From Cardiocondyla obscurior (taxonomy: Eukaryota; Arthropoda; Insecta; Hymenoptera; Formicidae), in NCBI RefSeq assembly GCF_019399895.1, contig NC_091865.1:12281001-12345000 (forward strand): DNA of 64,000 bases, in the 5' to 3' direction. A program made the translations under genes and the position numbers. Under the pieces are notes generated by a model. It ran no database searches and was not told the DNA's origin. It saw only the letters and a program-made list of their open reading frames with translations. Positions 26,601 through 42,300 of this stretch are shown piece by piece (the first letter of the stretch is position 1; each line of letters opens with the position of its first letter).

Positions 26601-29600
26601 TCCCCTTCCGCTTTCCTCTCCCTATCTATCTCTGCTTTTCTCTGTGCGATTTTCCTGGGCTTTTCCGCGATAACCAGCAACGTCCTATGCCAGCGATGCA
26701 ATGTCCGAGCGCGTCGCTTCCACTTTATCTCTTTTCCTTACTCGCATATTGCGGCGCCTGGGACGCCGGGAAGAATACGTATTTGAAGCTCTTCGACGTT
26801 TAAGTTTGCATGAGCGCGGCCGCCGTTGAGCGAATCCCAACGTACATTGTAACTTTTGTTATCTACCGCGACGTACTCCGTCCGTCTCTTTAAGCTTCAC
26901 AAGGTAAGAAGCACTTTGAGGTTCTCACTACACTTTTTACCACGATCGCGAAAACGCGTACGTGAAATTTAAGTCTTACCGCTTGCACAGTCTGCGTTCG
27001 AGTTGCACCCGTGCTCGCTGCTAAGTTGAGTTAAATCATAATATTTAAACTGCCGGATTGCTTTCGTTACATTAAATCTAATTATATGATCCAGAGATAT
27101 ATTTTGACAATTTTTATTTTCATTTCTGAATGGTTTGGGGCATATAAGTTATTAAATAAACGATAGCCGTACGAGGTACGTTGAAATCGCCATAGAGCTT
27201 CTCTTAATACGAGGATGTTATATGTTACACATGAAACGTGTATACGTATGGACTACACGCGTACGTTCTTGCGGACATGGCCGTGATATATTAACGCACA
27301 CAGGCGCGGGACACCGTCTTATAGATTAACCTAATGCGTCAGTATTCGCGCGGTATTGTTACGCTATCGTGTTACAACGCGCCCTGTGTTGCAGTATACG
27401 GGCGCAATATTATTATCCGCCGTAATCGTGTAAGTGTATTACGCGCCGGCGCGTGGCGCGATAGTTAGCGTTCGTTCTACTTACGTGAGTTTTGCGAACG
27501 CATCCCCCTCCCCCAACCCACCCCAAAATGCGTGTCGCGCTCGTGCCAGTCTCCGCGGAATACAGTTTCGCTCCTCTTCCTCACCCCAAGCAGTGACAAC
27601 GAATTGCGCGACGTTTCCTCGTTGCGAGCCTCAGAGGAGTACGTTTCTCTTCTCTCGTTTCTTTCCGTCCTTTTGTAATTATCGCTTCCCTGAATCTCTG
27701 ATCACTTTTATATATGTAATTATCCGGCGCTCTCTGGGTCTGAGAGAGAGACGAGGGGGCACGTCCGAAAGCCCGGCGTGCCTCGAAGGCGAGGCGTCGT
27801 TGAAAAGAAGGATAGCGCAGATTAGAGGAGCGAATTAGAATTTCAGAAATCCACGCGAACTTTCCGCGTTAGCTCGAGTCAAACTCCCACGGCGAATAGG
27901 GTGCGAAGGAGGAAGAACGCGAATGGACGTGGGTGGACAAACCCCCGTCGTTAAGTCTTCCCTTAATTAACCTAACCTTTTCCCTCTCGTTCATTCCACC
28001 CTCCTCCCCCCTTTTCTCCTTCTCGTAGCTTCGTTTCCTGTCGCCTCCCGCTCTGCCTCCGTCTTGCCGCTTTAACCTTCCCATTGCATTAACGTCGGAG
28101 GAAAATCTTCGTTCGCGTTTCCCTTGCCGAGGAAAAGGGCGCGCCGCTAAATCGATGCTCCCGCTTTGCAGTTGAAATAATATCGGGAGATACTCGAGAG
28201 CTCGGATAATGCAAGTCGAAATTAAGCACGAAATAATATAAAGCGTCTTTGTCAAGCTGTCGGGGAGCGGCTACGCGTCTTCTCGGGAATAATTCGAAAC
28301 GAGCGAAAGCGGATTATCGGACGCGCGCGGAGTCGGTCGCAGAAGGAATTTGGATTTGTGTTTTTCCGCGAGGGATTTAATCTCCATTTATACAAAATGC
28401 TTCTGCCGCATTAATATGCCGCTCTAACAGCACTTGATCGATTGCGCAAGATTTACGTGACATCGATTTCACTCCTCGAGAAAATACATTGCGCGACACA
28501 ACCTTTTTTTATTTTCGAATATTTATCTATAAATATACCTAAATAATTACCGTGCAATATAAAATAATTTTTGCAAGCAAAATCCTCCAAAGTCGTGCGT
28601 TCCAAACCGTAAACTGTGCCGCAAAAGATAAAGTGCAATATTTGTCGAGAGATGCTTCTGACACTACACAAAAAGCTCGTGAAACTGTAATAGACCGTTG
28701 CGTGAATAAAAGCTTTCGTGCGCGACAAAGGAGATAAAGAATTAAACGGCGCGACGGTTATCTCGCGTGTAAAAGTGGTCGAAAGTTGATAATCGGATTC
28801 AAGAGACGCTCGAACGCGCCATCCTCGAAGGTACAAATAACGCGAAACACTTTGACGCGCTCGCAGGATCGACGAAAAATTCATCTTCAGGCAAAGGCCG
28901 CCTTTGCAGGACGACGAGTAGAAATTTGTTCCGCCCTTTTAAGCGCACATGGCTGCACGCGCTTCGCAGACATACACGCGATGAACAATGAGGGGGCTTG
29001 TATCGAGGTCGGCAACCCTTTTCCCGACGAGCGCCGGTTACACGGTTATGTTCTGTGCGTCGACTAATGGAGTATAAGTGAAGCCGCTGCGTGTGAGGTG
29101 CAAAGGCGGAGGAAGAGCAGAAAAAAGTAGCCCGTACTATTCGCGGTCGTATAGCGCCACATAATCGAGCTCCTTTGTGGCGAGACTAATTAACCATCCC
29201 CTTCCTGCCTCGGTTTCGTTCCCGTGCTCGCCGCACAAATTAAATCGCAAGTCTATCGTTCCACTCTCGATTCGACCTTTCTCGTCTACCGAGCTAATGC
29301 CGTATTCTCTTGATTAAACGTACTTCCTTCGACGAGTCGGTTTTCAGTTAATTCGATCGTTCCATCCCGGCGTCATGTTATTGTGATCGCGAAATAAGTA
29401 CGGCGTTAACGAATGACTTAGATACTCGTACACATTAATCGGTGAAAATTATATTCTGTTAATATTCGCAGCATTTAATTTAATTTCTTAACAATTTGTA
29501 AAGTTTTGACTGTTTCGCATTTTTATTTTTTATTTTTCTTTCTTTCTTTTTTTTTTTTTGTTTTTAATTCTGGCTTTATCAGATATCGTGTTTTATAAAT

Positions 29601-32600
29601 TTGTTCGTGACACACGCGAATGATGTATGAAGTACTCGAGGCATTAACCGACGTTTTATATTTACGAGAGTACCTATAAAATACCACGGGTACGCCGGCG
29701 ACAGCAAGATTTCTGTTCTTGTCGCTGCAACAAGCGCATGAATCGTAAGCCTCGCGATCTCCCGCAAAGTACCCACCCTTTACGATAACAAATCGACCGC
29801 GATATTTCACTTGATAATAAGTAGCAAACTGACCGCGGCCAGGAGGGATTCATTCTTGTAGGTGGGGAAGAACCCGCGGAATGTCGGTATGCGCCGGCGA
29901 GGAAAGAGAGCGCCAGAGGGATAAAAAGAGGGCGAGGGAGTGCGGGAAGAAGGTGGCGCGGGAAAGAGAGAGAAAGGGAGATTGGCAAACGGGATTCGAG
30001 ATCGGAAAAACGGTCCGCGAAGTCGCATGAATTTATGGGGGACATAAATCCAAGTTGCTGGCTCGCGCGTACCACGATTTTCGGAAGCCTTTGCGGACGT
30101 CGGCCGCCGCTCCGGACGGTTTGCGCCATCCAAGGCCCCGTCCCTCGTAGAACTGGAACGGACAATTCTTCTCCGTCCATTGATGAGATCGACCGTCGCG
30201 CGTGAAATGTCGTATAAACGGCCGGTGTAACAATTCGTAATCTTGAAGATGTCGACGGCGCAGATATATCCGAAACGTGGGAGGGTAATTCCGACTCCGG
30301 ACGAGATGACGTGAAGTTCCCGGGGATTTCCAATCTGTCGCGGCCGGAATTCGTTCGCGGGAAGAATATTTTTAACTTTTCGATGCGCGCAGCGAGGACC
30401 AAGTTATTTTTCATTAAAACAGACGATCTAGAGAAATAACGTTCGGGCGCGCCATTTTGTCGACTGCACGTCGGGAATTTAATACGGTAAAATGAACCAG
30501 GCGCCCGGAATGAAATCTAGAAGACCGACGATCTTTCATTAAAACGCGACTTTCGCGTGTTGCGACAAAACACGGCTTGCGTATACGCGCGGCAGTATAT
30601 AATGGAAAGTGATTGATGGTCTTTTATTAAAGCATCTTGCAGCTGTAACGTTTGGAAGTATTTTATCGCGATGAGAAGACACTGTTTCTCGACCGGGAAA
30701 GAAACGGAGGTAGATGGGATCGTTAATTTGCATACAGCAAATCGAATTTGTCAGTTTCATGTCGCGAATAACGCAATCTGTTAATCGTAAAATTGTTCGC
30801 TTAATATAAATTAGTAAGTAAATTAGCAGATAATAATATCAACTAATTGCGATTACGATCGAAAATAATCCATCAAATAGAAAGAGCTGAAAATATCCCT
30901 ACTATTTCTGTCAACGTTCAATATCCGATTCCTTTTATAGTAATTGCACGCGGATAATTGGTCTCATTATTTAACCTTATTGCACGTTTAATTTCAGTAT
31001 TCAAATTTTAATGAATTTCTTATATATGTAGCGCATACCAAGCATACCGATTTTCTCTGCGATTTTTAAGATAAACTTATAAATTTATTTGATGAAAAAT
31101 TATTAATATCAGTAGGTAAATGTAAAAATAAATTCTTATATCACGATTCGGGCGCTTCGGCAAAGTAGAGTAAATCTTATGCAGCACTAGAAGATGAAAG
31201 AACGGACACTGTGCTACAGATGGATAAGATAGCGGGCGGGATTAAAATTCGCGTTAATGTAGCAAGTAGCTGGTAGCAAAACTGACCCGTCGACTGTTTC
31301 GGGGACGTCTTGTTCTCATCCGACGTTTACTGAGCATCCTTCGCGGTCTTGGTCTCGGCTTACTGAACTATGTATACGACGACAACTGTCTCTCTTTCTC
31401 GTCCTCCCTCGTCGGCTCGAGACCCCGCAAGTGCGAGCGTACCTATGTATGGGCGAACGAACGTTGTCACCCGCGGCGTGATAAACTGCCGCACGCTAAC
31501 TACGCGAATTATTCCAAGTAGATGCCGGTGCTATGCGCAGTACTTGCTGAAGAAGTTTCGCCCGCACATCTCTCCAGACCCTCGAGCCCTCGGCGTATAA
31601 CGCGCGGTCGAAACAAACGGGGGAGTGTAAACGTGTGTGTGGTTCCGCGTGGGGCGAGGGAGGGTGAAAAAGGGTGGCGGTGGAGGCATTCCTCGCACCC
31701 CTCGTCGTGTCATTGCGATCTCGCGCGGGTAACCAAAAACGGCTCGGTAATCGCGTTAGTTGCTGGAGGTATCCGAACACCCCGACTAATATCGCCGTTG
31801 CTCGAATTACGTCATCGTTTGCGGCCGAATCGAACTATCGGGGTCAGTCTTAAGGTGCCAGAGAAACCGTTTGCCGTTTGGCCAGGTCGTTCAAAGAGAT
31901 GTACGAGATGTTCCGTTAAAAATATCGCAGCTGTCTCCATTTATTCATTTCATCCTTCACGAAGCGCGGAATTCTCCTCGACGACGGGTATTCATTCCGC
32001 GAGTATGTGTCGCTTCGCCGCGGCGTAATGTTTCGCAAATATTAGCGTAGAAATCGACTCCTTTACCTACCGGCTTGGCCCTCCGGAATCTCGATATCCG
32101 CACTCGGCCTCCCCGCGCCTTTTTCCCCTCCCGTTTTTCCCCGTCTCTCCCTTTTCACCCAGCCGCAGCTGCAGTTGATCTGACTGCAGACGTCCAAATT
32201 GGCTCGATACATCCGACGAACGTGAAGCGAGTACATAACTCGATAAGTACACAAAATTTTCCTCGCCGTATCCACCGCCAAGAGACGAATATTTCAACAG
32301 AAACGTATCTTTCCAGCCTCTTCTCCTTCTCACTAACATCTACGCGACATCCGACCCATCGTTGAGAACACACCGTGCCGATAGCGACACGCGAGCCGCG
32401 CTCCGTAACGCTTAGTCTTGATAAATTTTATTCCGATTAATCAGAAAAAAAAAGAATTTTGTATTTAATGGCATTCCATCGTTTAAGCGTCAGCGATAAA
32501 AACGATAATTATTTTCTCGTCTGCGCAACGAACTTTTGCAATTTCGCCGTGCTCTTTCATATGAAATAAAAATCACTTGTCCTCGTGGACTCGCGGCGAA

Positions 32601-33349
32601 GAGCAGCGAACAACCGGCCAGCGGATTTTAATATTTGCCGTCATATCTCAACGGGAAAGCGAACTTTCGACGCGAGCTGACTCTCACTTAAAATCACTTT
32701 ATACGAATCGCGAGCACTTTTTCATCCGTCGTCGTTTCGCACATCACCCCCTCGAGTCCGAATATGGACCCTGTCTTTCTCGGCCTCCCTTTTTCCTTCG
32801 CCCATAACCCATATCCCGTGGATAACTCGCGGGAATCCATTTCGCCCGTCGACGACTTCTGAAAACGCCCGCATTATTCTTACCGACCCTCACCTCTCTT
32901 TACATTATCCCGAAGACGTATGGTGCCGGATAACATTTTTCCCCGAGAGCGTCGGCGACATCTCGACTCCCTCGCAATGACATAACGGCCGGCAGTTTCG
33001 CGGTGGAAAAGATTCCATAATGCCGCCGCGAGTGTAAGCCGATTTCGAATTATCGCCGCAGACTTCGTTAACCTTTCGCCTATCATTTTAGTCGGATTTC
33101 GCCTATCTTCCGAAAAGTTGCACGAGCACGCGCGCATCGGCGGCATTGTGAATGCAGGCGGTGCGAGCGGAAGATTAAATTGAAAATTCCCGAGCGAAAT
33201 CGTATCGCCGTATCAATTAATTTTCCTTACGAAATTGAGTTTATGGAAGTTATTTTAAAAATAATTTCGCCCGGTACGCAAAATACGGAGGAAAAATCGT
33301 GGAAAGCCGTTCGCCAAACGAAATCGAGAAGTAAAGAGTATCAAGCGGG

Positions 33350-33384
33350 ATATATATGTATACGTATATACGTATATACATATC
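33350..33384. repeat. TA/CGTA-rich imperfect palindrome
   Basis: Alternating TATA and CGTATA blocks form a near self-complementary stretch with a two-base slip between the arms. It is most easily explained as simple-sequence DNA; no gene or terminator context is present. Confidence 0.6.
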
Positions 33385-34581
33385 TAGTTCATCTATGAAA
33401 CTTCTATACGCGGCCTCAGCAGATATCTAAAACCAATAAAGACCCGCAGGCACACTAGCCCCACCGCGCCGGCGGTTAACGAGGTACTAAGGAATCCGAA
33501 GACAGCCATTTGGTGGTTGAAAATTAGACCACTTAGGCTTAAACGACCCTGACGATTGCTCGCGAGAGTTTTGCCGTAACTTTTAAGTCTGGACGGACGA
33601 AGACACGCTACCGTAATTACGATTCGATTGTGTTATCGAGGGTAGCGGCGAACCGGGGAAGATATTACGAACTTTGAAGCGCGCACGAAACGAGCGATTG
33701 TGCGAGAAAGGAAGTGCCATAAGCATTATTATAGACCTACATTATTCTTACGCCACAAGTGTTACTTAATAAGATAACCGCGTAAATAGCAAAGGGCATT
33801 TATAATTTAGATTCATATCTAGCTCATCTGAATTTGAATATTTGCTATCGAAAACTTTTCTTAAAGAATCCGATCGTTTTTCCGATATCTCTTTTAGTCA
33901 CTCGCGCGTCCATTAGCGACCACATCCGGCGCGGAAATCGAACATTAATCCGTGGCCAATATCGCGACTATCATAATTCAAATCTCGCAGCCCGATAAAA
34001 ACAGAACGGGTCGGATCCCATTTCGTTTTGTGGAAAAAAAAAGCCGCTCTGAAGAGATAAATAGATAGATGGAGACATTTATTTAGCGACACGGGAATCC
34101 CTTGGGCACCTACGGCGCGGCTTCATAATAGCAAATAATTGCATATATTGTAAAAGATAAAAAACGAGAACGTCGGGATATTGGAGAGCTCTTCTTTTTC
34201 ACCCGGCGGTCTTTTAGAATAACAACTTCTTGCATTTTTATTTACGCGCGCGCGTAAAAACTGATTTTCAATTATTGAAAATTCACCTGTTTCGCGATCA
34301 AAGTAGATTCGCGTCGCGTCGTTCGGGCACATATTTTCTGCGCGAGACAATACAGAGTAAGTCGGAAAGAGTGGTAGGACGGAAAGACGCGGCCGGGGGC
34401 CAAAAGAATTAACGAGGATCGCTAGCGTTACATTCGTTTCCGTGTACCTTGCAATTTCCGGGTGTGCCATAATTAAAATGTCGGCCGCTTTGACTTATCG
34501 ACTTTGCGCGACTATGGGTACTAGGGTTGCACCAGAAGGAGAAAAAGAAGATACGAATCTCAGACTGAGACAAGGTTCGTG

Positions 34582-34612
<31 letters not shown>
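34582..34612. repeat. A31 homopolymer
   Basis: A run of 31 adenines. No target-site duplication or retroelement body was recognised next to it, so I do not call it a retroposon tail. Confidence 0.9.
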
Positions 34613-34614
<2 letters not shown>

Positions 34615-36334
34615 AGTCCCTCTCTTCTCGTTCTTTTCGATCGAGTCTTCCTTTCACGGAGTTCCGGCCAATCAGCTCGACTGGCTCTGACCACGTTGCC
34701 AGGTAGATGTGAAGTAAGGGGTGTATGGAAAGATGAAAGACGTTGTTGCGAAGAGATGGATATCTTTTCATCATCGAAAGCCTTCTTTCAGATCGAGTTC
34801 CATTCGCACACCGCCGAAGGAAATATTTTATTTTTCGTCATCGTTCCGCGTCCAATTAGTTTCCCTCTCTCATAGTTTCGTTAAAAATCGCGTACCTCAC
34901 TATTTTATTAGATATCTGGCTCCATGCACGGGTCCATTAAAGGTACACATTCGTTATACCAATATGCACACAGATAGGATTAAGGATACTAGTTTCGAAT
35001 TGCTGGGATAAAAATTTGTTTTTACTCAGAAAAAAATACCATGTACATAAACAATCGAATATCTAACGTTAATTATTGGTAGGTAAAATTTTACGAAACC
35101 CTGTAATTAATGTCTCTTATTTCAATTTAATTTGACTTTTATTAAATAAAATTATGTAAACTGTATTTTTAAAAAGTACTTTGGTATTTTATAAAAAGAG
35201 TTATTGAAAATAGGTATATCGTGTGCGCTCTTCTGTTACTTTTCTCCCATTTCTTTTAATCCAAATTGTCGATTGTCACGAACATTTCCATCGAGTTTAA
35301 GCTTTCCTAGCTCTCGAGTTTGTATTGTAAAATTAACGTAGGTACTTGACGACTGCTGGCATTGCTCGCTGCGGAATTCCATAAATCCAAAATCATCATT
35401 TGTACGTCATTCCATTTCTCTTTTTGGATTAGCGGGGCGGATAATACGAGGATTTTGCATTCGAAATCGATTCGCATCAATGGCACATTCTGTGTGACGA
35501 AGAGATAACGCGGAAGTCCGTGTAAGGTCGTCGAACTCTCTTCGTTTCGGCTTACCGCTTCGAATATTCGATTAAATGTATCGACGGTGCTCTATAAATG
35601 TATATCGATGCGACGAGCCTCATAAATTCCGGGCGATCCTGAAGGATGACACGAAACCCGCTTCCGCTTGTCCCTGCACGTTGCCCGTCGCAAAAACTGC
35701 TGGCCGTAAAAATTTAACAAGGATAGCTCCTGGACCACCGGGTCACAGGATTTGATGATGCCTGTGGCGAGGCGAGGGAAAACGAAAAGGATAAGGAAAA
35801 GAGGGAGACGGATTAGGGCAGAAGAGGAGGGAGAGAACGGAAAAAGAAAGAAGGGAAGAAACTCTCGTAACTGTTCCAATAATGCGAAATGAAGAATGAT
35901 TCGTGCAACGGAGTGATATTGAAATCCGGTGGAATCCAATATTTATTATTACCCAAGCGGCCCGCGTATCATTCCGCAGGCATCTATTGTCGCCCCCGAT
36001 AAAGTAGGCCCGGCATTTACGGTAGCTGAATTGCCGGGATTCTTCGCTCCCGGTATGTCATCGGATTTCCACCCTGATAATTTACACGTCGAATAATCAC
36101 GGCGTTGTAAATTTCTGAGCCGCGTTCCTTACCTCGCGCCGTAACTGCGAATATGGAAAAAGGCTTCCCGGGCTGGCGCGGTTTAAAATAATACCCATCC
36201 CACGTTGAAATTTAATTAATTACGTTATTATGTGCGTTGCGCTATAATTAATATTGCACGATAATTTAATTTGCGTCAATGAACACGTTTCGATGTGTTT
36301 ACAACGATAACAACGCCTCTCCCCCCCCTCCCCC

Positions 36335-36354
36335 TCTCTCTCTCTCTCTCTCTC
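36335..36354. repeat. (CT)n microsatellite after a C-rich run
   Basis: A C-rich run near 36320 passes directly into about ten CT units. Confidence 0.9.
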
Positions 36355-39300
36355 CTAAACCGTTGAAAATATTCGGTAACATTTTATTCGCGCAATTATT
36401 ACTATGCAGTATTCCCGCGAAAGCGTATCGCCGAAACTATATCATCGCGCTTTAAGCGTTTCTTTCGTTGACCCGTGAACCCGAAACGAGGGCGATGGTA
36501 ATCCCAGATTTCGTCGGGGGAAAAAGAAAGTCGTCGTTGCATTCTCGGTTCCATTTCGCCTGTCTCTACATTTGGCATAAAAACTCACTCACGTACAATG
36601 CGCACACGGCCGAATATGAAAATGCTCGCCTGCTTAGGAACGTACTTCGCGTTGCTCGCATACGAAGTGGCATTCGACAAACACTGTGCGGCTTTTCAAC
36701 TCGCGAGAGCTTCAAGCTCAGCAGGCTTATTCAAATCGACCAGCGGCGAGATAGATAGAAAGAAAGAGCGGGAAAGAAAATAACGCGATAGGAAAAAGGA
36801 TGGACGCCCGGACGAGAAACGGAGGATGAAACAGGTTGCCCAGGTTTGTTTTCTCGTTTTTTTTTATTTTTTATTTATTTTTTTTTTTTTCCATCCGCGC
36901 CGCCCTTATACTTTTCTCAACAAAACGCGTCGTACTTGCGAGAGTATGGCGAGCTGAACGAGGTTGGACGAAAGCGATTATTTTAAATCAGAAGGACGCT
37001 CGCGAATGTCCCGTTCTGTCTCTCGCTGCTCGAACGGGAGATGAAATATTCTTGAGGACGAAACTCCATCGTCATGCGATTCAGATATTCCGAATGGGCA
37101 ATGAATTTAAAGACGCGCGGATTTTCTAGAGTAATAAATTGGCTCGCAGTCGCGATTTCGAAATTAAGAGGACTTCTTTTTTTTTATCAACAACGCTTTA
37201 AATTAATCCTCCGACAAGTGATAATTATCCGAGATTTCGATTCCTCACGAGAATCAGCCCCGATATCTACGTAATTTCTATTACCAAGCTGCAATTTTGC
37301 GATATTGATTTTTATTAATAATTCGCTTGAGGAGCAAGGTCTCGATTGAAAAGAATAGCTAATTTTTCGCTTCGGTTCGGAGCGAGGCGTATCAAGTCCC
37401 GAGCAATCTACTTTCTAAAATGTAGCCGCCCGCAGCAGCGCACCACGGTTATTTCCTCCACCCTTCTTCCCTTCTCTCCTGCGAGATATCGCTCGCGAAT
37501 TTCGTTTCGCAGTCGACTCAGGTGGTCTCGGTCGGACAAGTATTTTAAAACCGCGGCGCGACCCCGACGATCGAGTACCGTGCCCAGTTCGCCGGTGGCT
37601 CGTTTGAATTTTAGAACGATAGTGGAAACTCGTGTACCTCGCACGACTCGTGAATTTAACTTTCCGGCGAGTGAGCGGGTGAGCCGGGTAGGTGGTGCCG
37701 GGCGCGAATTAATTCACGACCTCCTGACAAACCGTTTGCCCCTGGGTTATACCGCTGTATCGCCGACGTTACCTTTCCGTGTCCCTGTCGGCCGCGCGGA
37801 TGCCTTTCGACATGTGTCAAGGGAATACCTGTCTTATTACTTCCCGCGGAGCTCGAGAGATATTTAGACATCGAACGCGCGATATGCTCCAATTATGCCA
37901 ATTCGTTTCAACCGTTAAACGTTCAGATGAAGGCGAGAACCGTTCGGATGCTGCGACTGATCGCGTCACGAAAGTAATACGCGGTTCTCGCCAGTAGGTT
38001 GAAACTCCGGTTGCCACCGTGATCGGTTTTCCGCGGGGGAAACGAGGGGTGCACATCCGGTGACTCATCGCGAAGAGGAACGGGGTGGAAAAATGGGGAG
38101 AGGATGGGGAGGCCGACGGAAAAACGACACGGAATCCCAGACGAAAGAAGACGAGCTCGACGGTGACAAGGAACATGAACGATGGGCGCGACGGTGGTGT
38201 CGGTGAATTTGAAAATAAAATTTGACGTTTTTATTGAAATCCGAGGACGGAGCACCCGCGTCGCGCCGTGCCCGCGTCGTGTCGCCGGCGTATATATACA
38301 TGTAATCCTTCACGTCGGCGAGAGAGAGCCCCGGGGGGTTTAATAGCGCAGTTACGAATGATGGATCTTAACTCGAACGTAACCGTCCGTCGGATGTAAT
38401 CCATTAGCGTGCAATTCACTCGCTCGCGGAGATAATAGCCCGGCATAGCGAGAATTTCTTGTCGCGCCGATGCAAAGATGCAAAGACGATCGGATCGTGG
38501 AAAGCGAGGGAATATGAGAGCCGCGGGAGAAGCTGGCTGCCGGGGGAGAGAAAATCAGGGGCTCGGAATTCTATCACGATGCATATTAAGCCCGGCGAAT
38601 TGTCGTGGTATTATAAAGTCGCGCAACTTCGCTCATTACGAGCGGCGAATAAGTGGGAAAAACTTCCCTCCTAGAAGCGTCGCAGCTTCCACGATTCTAG
38701 CTTGTTGACCCCGGCTCTGTCACCAAACAACGTCCTCGCGACTCTGAGCCTTCCGTCGCGAATTTCGATTTCTCCTCGACGTCGCGGAATCACCGTCCAA
38801 ACACCTTTTTTTTTTGGTTCTCGTTTGGTTCCGTGGTTCTCAAAAGAGGAGAGCCTGCGGCCAATTCGATTGTTCGGCCACGCTTTTCGCTAAAAGCGGA
38901 AATCGCGGCACGAAATCGCAGCCCTTGTTTAGTACGTCGGTTCAGGCGCTCGTGTTACGTAGGTGGTAATTGCTTGAGAATCGATTTAGCCGCCTGCACT
39001 CCGGCGACGTCGCCTTAACCGATACCGTACGCCGCGAACGATGATATTCCTGTCGATAACAATTTACCCCGATACGACAGCATGAAACGCGCCGTCTTTC
39101 CCGGCCCGACTTAAACGAAGGCGATGAAACAACGCGCGGGCGATACGGCGAGATAACGTCGACATGTTCAATTCGAAGGCGGCGGATCATATAAATAAAA
39201 GCGAGGCGAATTTCTCTTATCGGCAAAAATTGAAGCAACCCGTCGCCCGCATTCGAATCTTCTTTACACAATTTTGCGAACGCAATACTCCTCTTATATT

Positions 39301-42300
39301 TCCCATGTTTTATACGTCATCTCGCGCGTAGAATTTATACTTTCCATTATTTCCGTCGCGATCGATAACGTTATTCGGCTCGCGTATAACGTCAACTCCG
39401 CTGTCGCGCTTAAGTGTCGAAAATGCGACGGGAGAGAATTTTCGCGTGTCGCGCGCGGAAGAAGTGAAATGAAACACGCTCGGCGAGCCGTGGTACTATT
39501 GTTACGCAGTTAAACGACAAGGTAATCCGCACAAGGAAGCGAGAAGGATAGAATCCCCTGTTCCCGTTGCGGTTAATGCACCGTGTAACGTAATACAGTT
39601 AAAGCGAGATACACGATAAAATCCCGTCTCGCAAAAATCCCGAAGTGATTTCAATTAATCATCCATCCTGCCGGAATTTTCGCGTTCAACGTGACCGTCG
39701 CCGCCGCGGCGCAAAAATTCAACGGAAAACGAGCTGGTACATGACAAACGATCCGTTAACTTCCCGTCCACGTTTCTTCACTTGATCGTTACCCTCCGTG
39801 TAGTTGTAAGTGATATATATATTCGGGAAGAAACGGCGAGGAGGGGGGGAGGAATGCGTGCGGGCCCCGTTTCCGCGCGCGGAAGATAAATAATCTCTCG
39901 GAAATGTGTGGTGATATTCGTTTTCGAGTGCCGAGGGCGGCGGAATAATAAGCGAATATTTTTGTGACACGTAATTTCGTCTGCGAATGCCATCGCGATG
40001 TACGATCCTGCCCCACAGGGAATCTCGATAACGCCGCGCGGCCAATCTGCTTAAACCTGCGGGTCAGTAGGTCAGCTCTTGCGCAATACTTTGATACATT
40101 TTTGCGGTGGATGATTTGATCAAAAAACGTTTCCCCAATTCTAAAGAATCTTTATTACCGGCGATAAAATATTAATTACTTTCATTAAAAAAAAATCGCG
40201 TGATAACGTAATCTTTTATATTTGTGTTATTTTTAAATATCCTCCACGCTTTAATGATTCGTCGTATTTATGATATTCCACCGTGCGCTCTGTAATAAAA
40301 TAATACACACACACATACACACTTGTAATCGGGCATTCGCGCGGACTCATTTCATTTACATTATAAACCCTTCTTTGATAAAAATCACGAATATTCTCTT
40401 TGCGGATCCGCGCTTTCACCTCTCTGTGTACCTGCTGGTTTCTACACACCATGAATTCATGCAGAAGAAAAAATGTAATAAAAATAGCGACTTGATTGCA
40501 CGTGGCCATTTGGGACACGCGTAGTGCCAGCTGGCCGCCAGCTCGTTGCCGCCATTTTTACGATTTTAAGAGAACAGGACTGTTTGCAGTTTCCTCGAAT
40601 TACCAAGTTCGTCATTCTTGACGCCGTAACGATAAATCATCAAATATTCGTATTTCCCTTTTTATTTTATTTCTCACAAAATTGCGGGTGGGCACATTTA
40701 CCTCTCGTCGTCAGGAAAAAAAATTCTCTCTGTCGGGCGCGAAAATTCTTCTCGAATCCGATAGACGTCCGAGGCAAAATAATTACTTCTGTGTTTAAAA
40801 AAAAAAAAAAAAATTTACCGTAAGCCGACTTTGAAAGTTCGATGAAAGAGGCAGCGCGCTAGAAGAAAAAAATCGTGTGCGCCGAAACAAATAACAAGCT
40901 CGTCACGCGACCGTAACATCTGTCGAATGCTTACCTCTCGGTGTTTCCATTTCGTCGTCGCGCGAACTTAAAATTAATCCAATTGAGATCGCGGCGAGCA
41001 TACGTCGCCCGGCACTTTAGTTCTTCCACGTGGAGATGCCTATTTTCCAGTCGGATTCAGAAATTATTGGCGCGATCTGAGCGCGACCCATTGATTACCA
41101 CCGGTAATTACCATTATCCAGTCGTACCCGATCTCTTCCGCCGGTACGTCTCGTGCATACGGGCGCGGGCCGCGGTAGGCTTCGCCGCGATCCTCGATAT
41201 CCAGCGCGGAATTCAAAACTCCCTTTGTCGTGACGATAACGAGCCGCATTCAGCGTGAAACTTCTCAATTGTCGTGAATAACGATAGCGAGGTACATGCA
41301 GGCAAATCGAAACTTCGACCGCATGAAACAGTAATTAGAACGGGTTTTGTTCTAATTTAGCGTATACACAAGGGCGCAGCGGTAAATATTTGCGAGAAGG
41401 AGGTGAGGATCCCGGTATAAAATGCGGAACAAAAATCCAGCGGAACAAATAGAGACGCAATTTTATTTGGCTATATACGCGTTTTACATTACTTGTAGGT
41501 ACTACGGCCGGGCGGTATGCGCAAGATATTTAAGAGGCGCATGCTTGTACGTAACGTTCCAGGCAAATTAAAGTCCATATTTGCAGAGGCGGATTGTTAC
41601 ATGTGTACGACATTGCACGCGAAACTAGACTTCCTATTTGCAGAAATGGACGGCTACTTCGATCTCTAAAGCGATGTTGTATCTGTAACTACCGGCGGTA
41701 CTCCACGATTACGCTTCGCCTGCGGAGCGATGCTTCTCTGAGATACACCCGCGCGTGTGTGTAACCCCCCGATTAGTATCGCGCGCGGTATCGATCTTAC
41801 GTTACGCTCAAGTGGGTAATCCATGTACCGTGTGCGAAAAGATGTATTTCTAACATTTTTCTAATTTTTGCCGAGAGCAAAAATAAAGGAACTGACGTAT
41901 CCCGCGAACTCTGGACGAACCTGACGTTCAATCGAATCCCGATAAAAATTTGACTCGTATATGATCCGACATACGTATTAGAATTGTAAATATTTTATCG
42001 ATACCGCTTTCCGAGCGGTTTGTGAAAAATTAAGGTTGACGATATGTTGCGAAAATATCTGCGACACAAAACTGTCACCCGGAGGATGCATATTTTTGCT
42101 TAATAATAAGCTGCACGTCTTCCACACACTTTCGCATTATTAATGAACGTAATGCCTGTTATGTGATAAAATGAGACGCGTGCTTTGCTCGATAAACGCG
42201 ATGAAATTTAGCTTCCTTTCAGAACTCCATCATGCAGGCTTTTAATACCTTCGCCTTTTGCTTCGTCAATTCATCGCGACGCGATACTCCGGTAAAGGAT

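Noticed and set aside
29674..30414. 246-codon minus-strand ORF, the longest in the window
   Set aside because: No domain, signal or homology is recognisable. It is low-complexity Ser/Arg/Pro-rich and overlaps other ORFs in GC-rich intron DNA.
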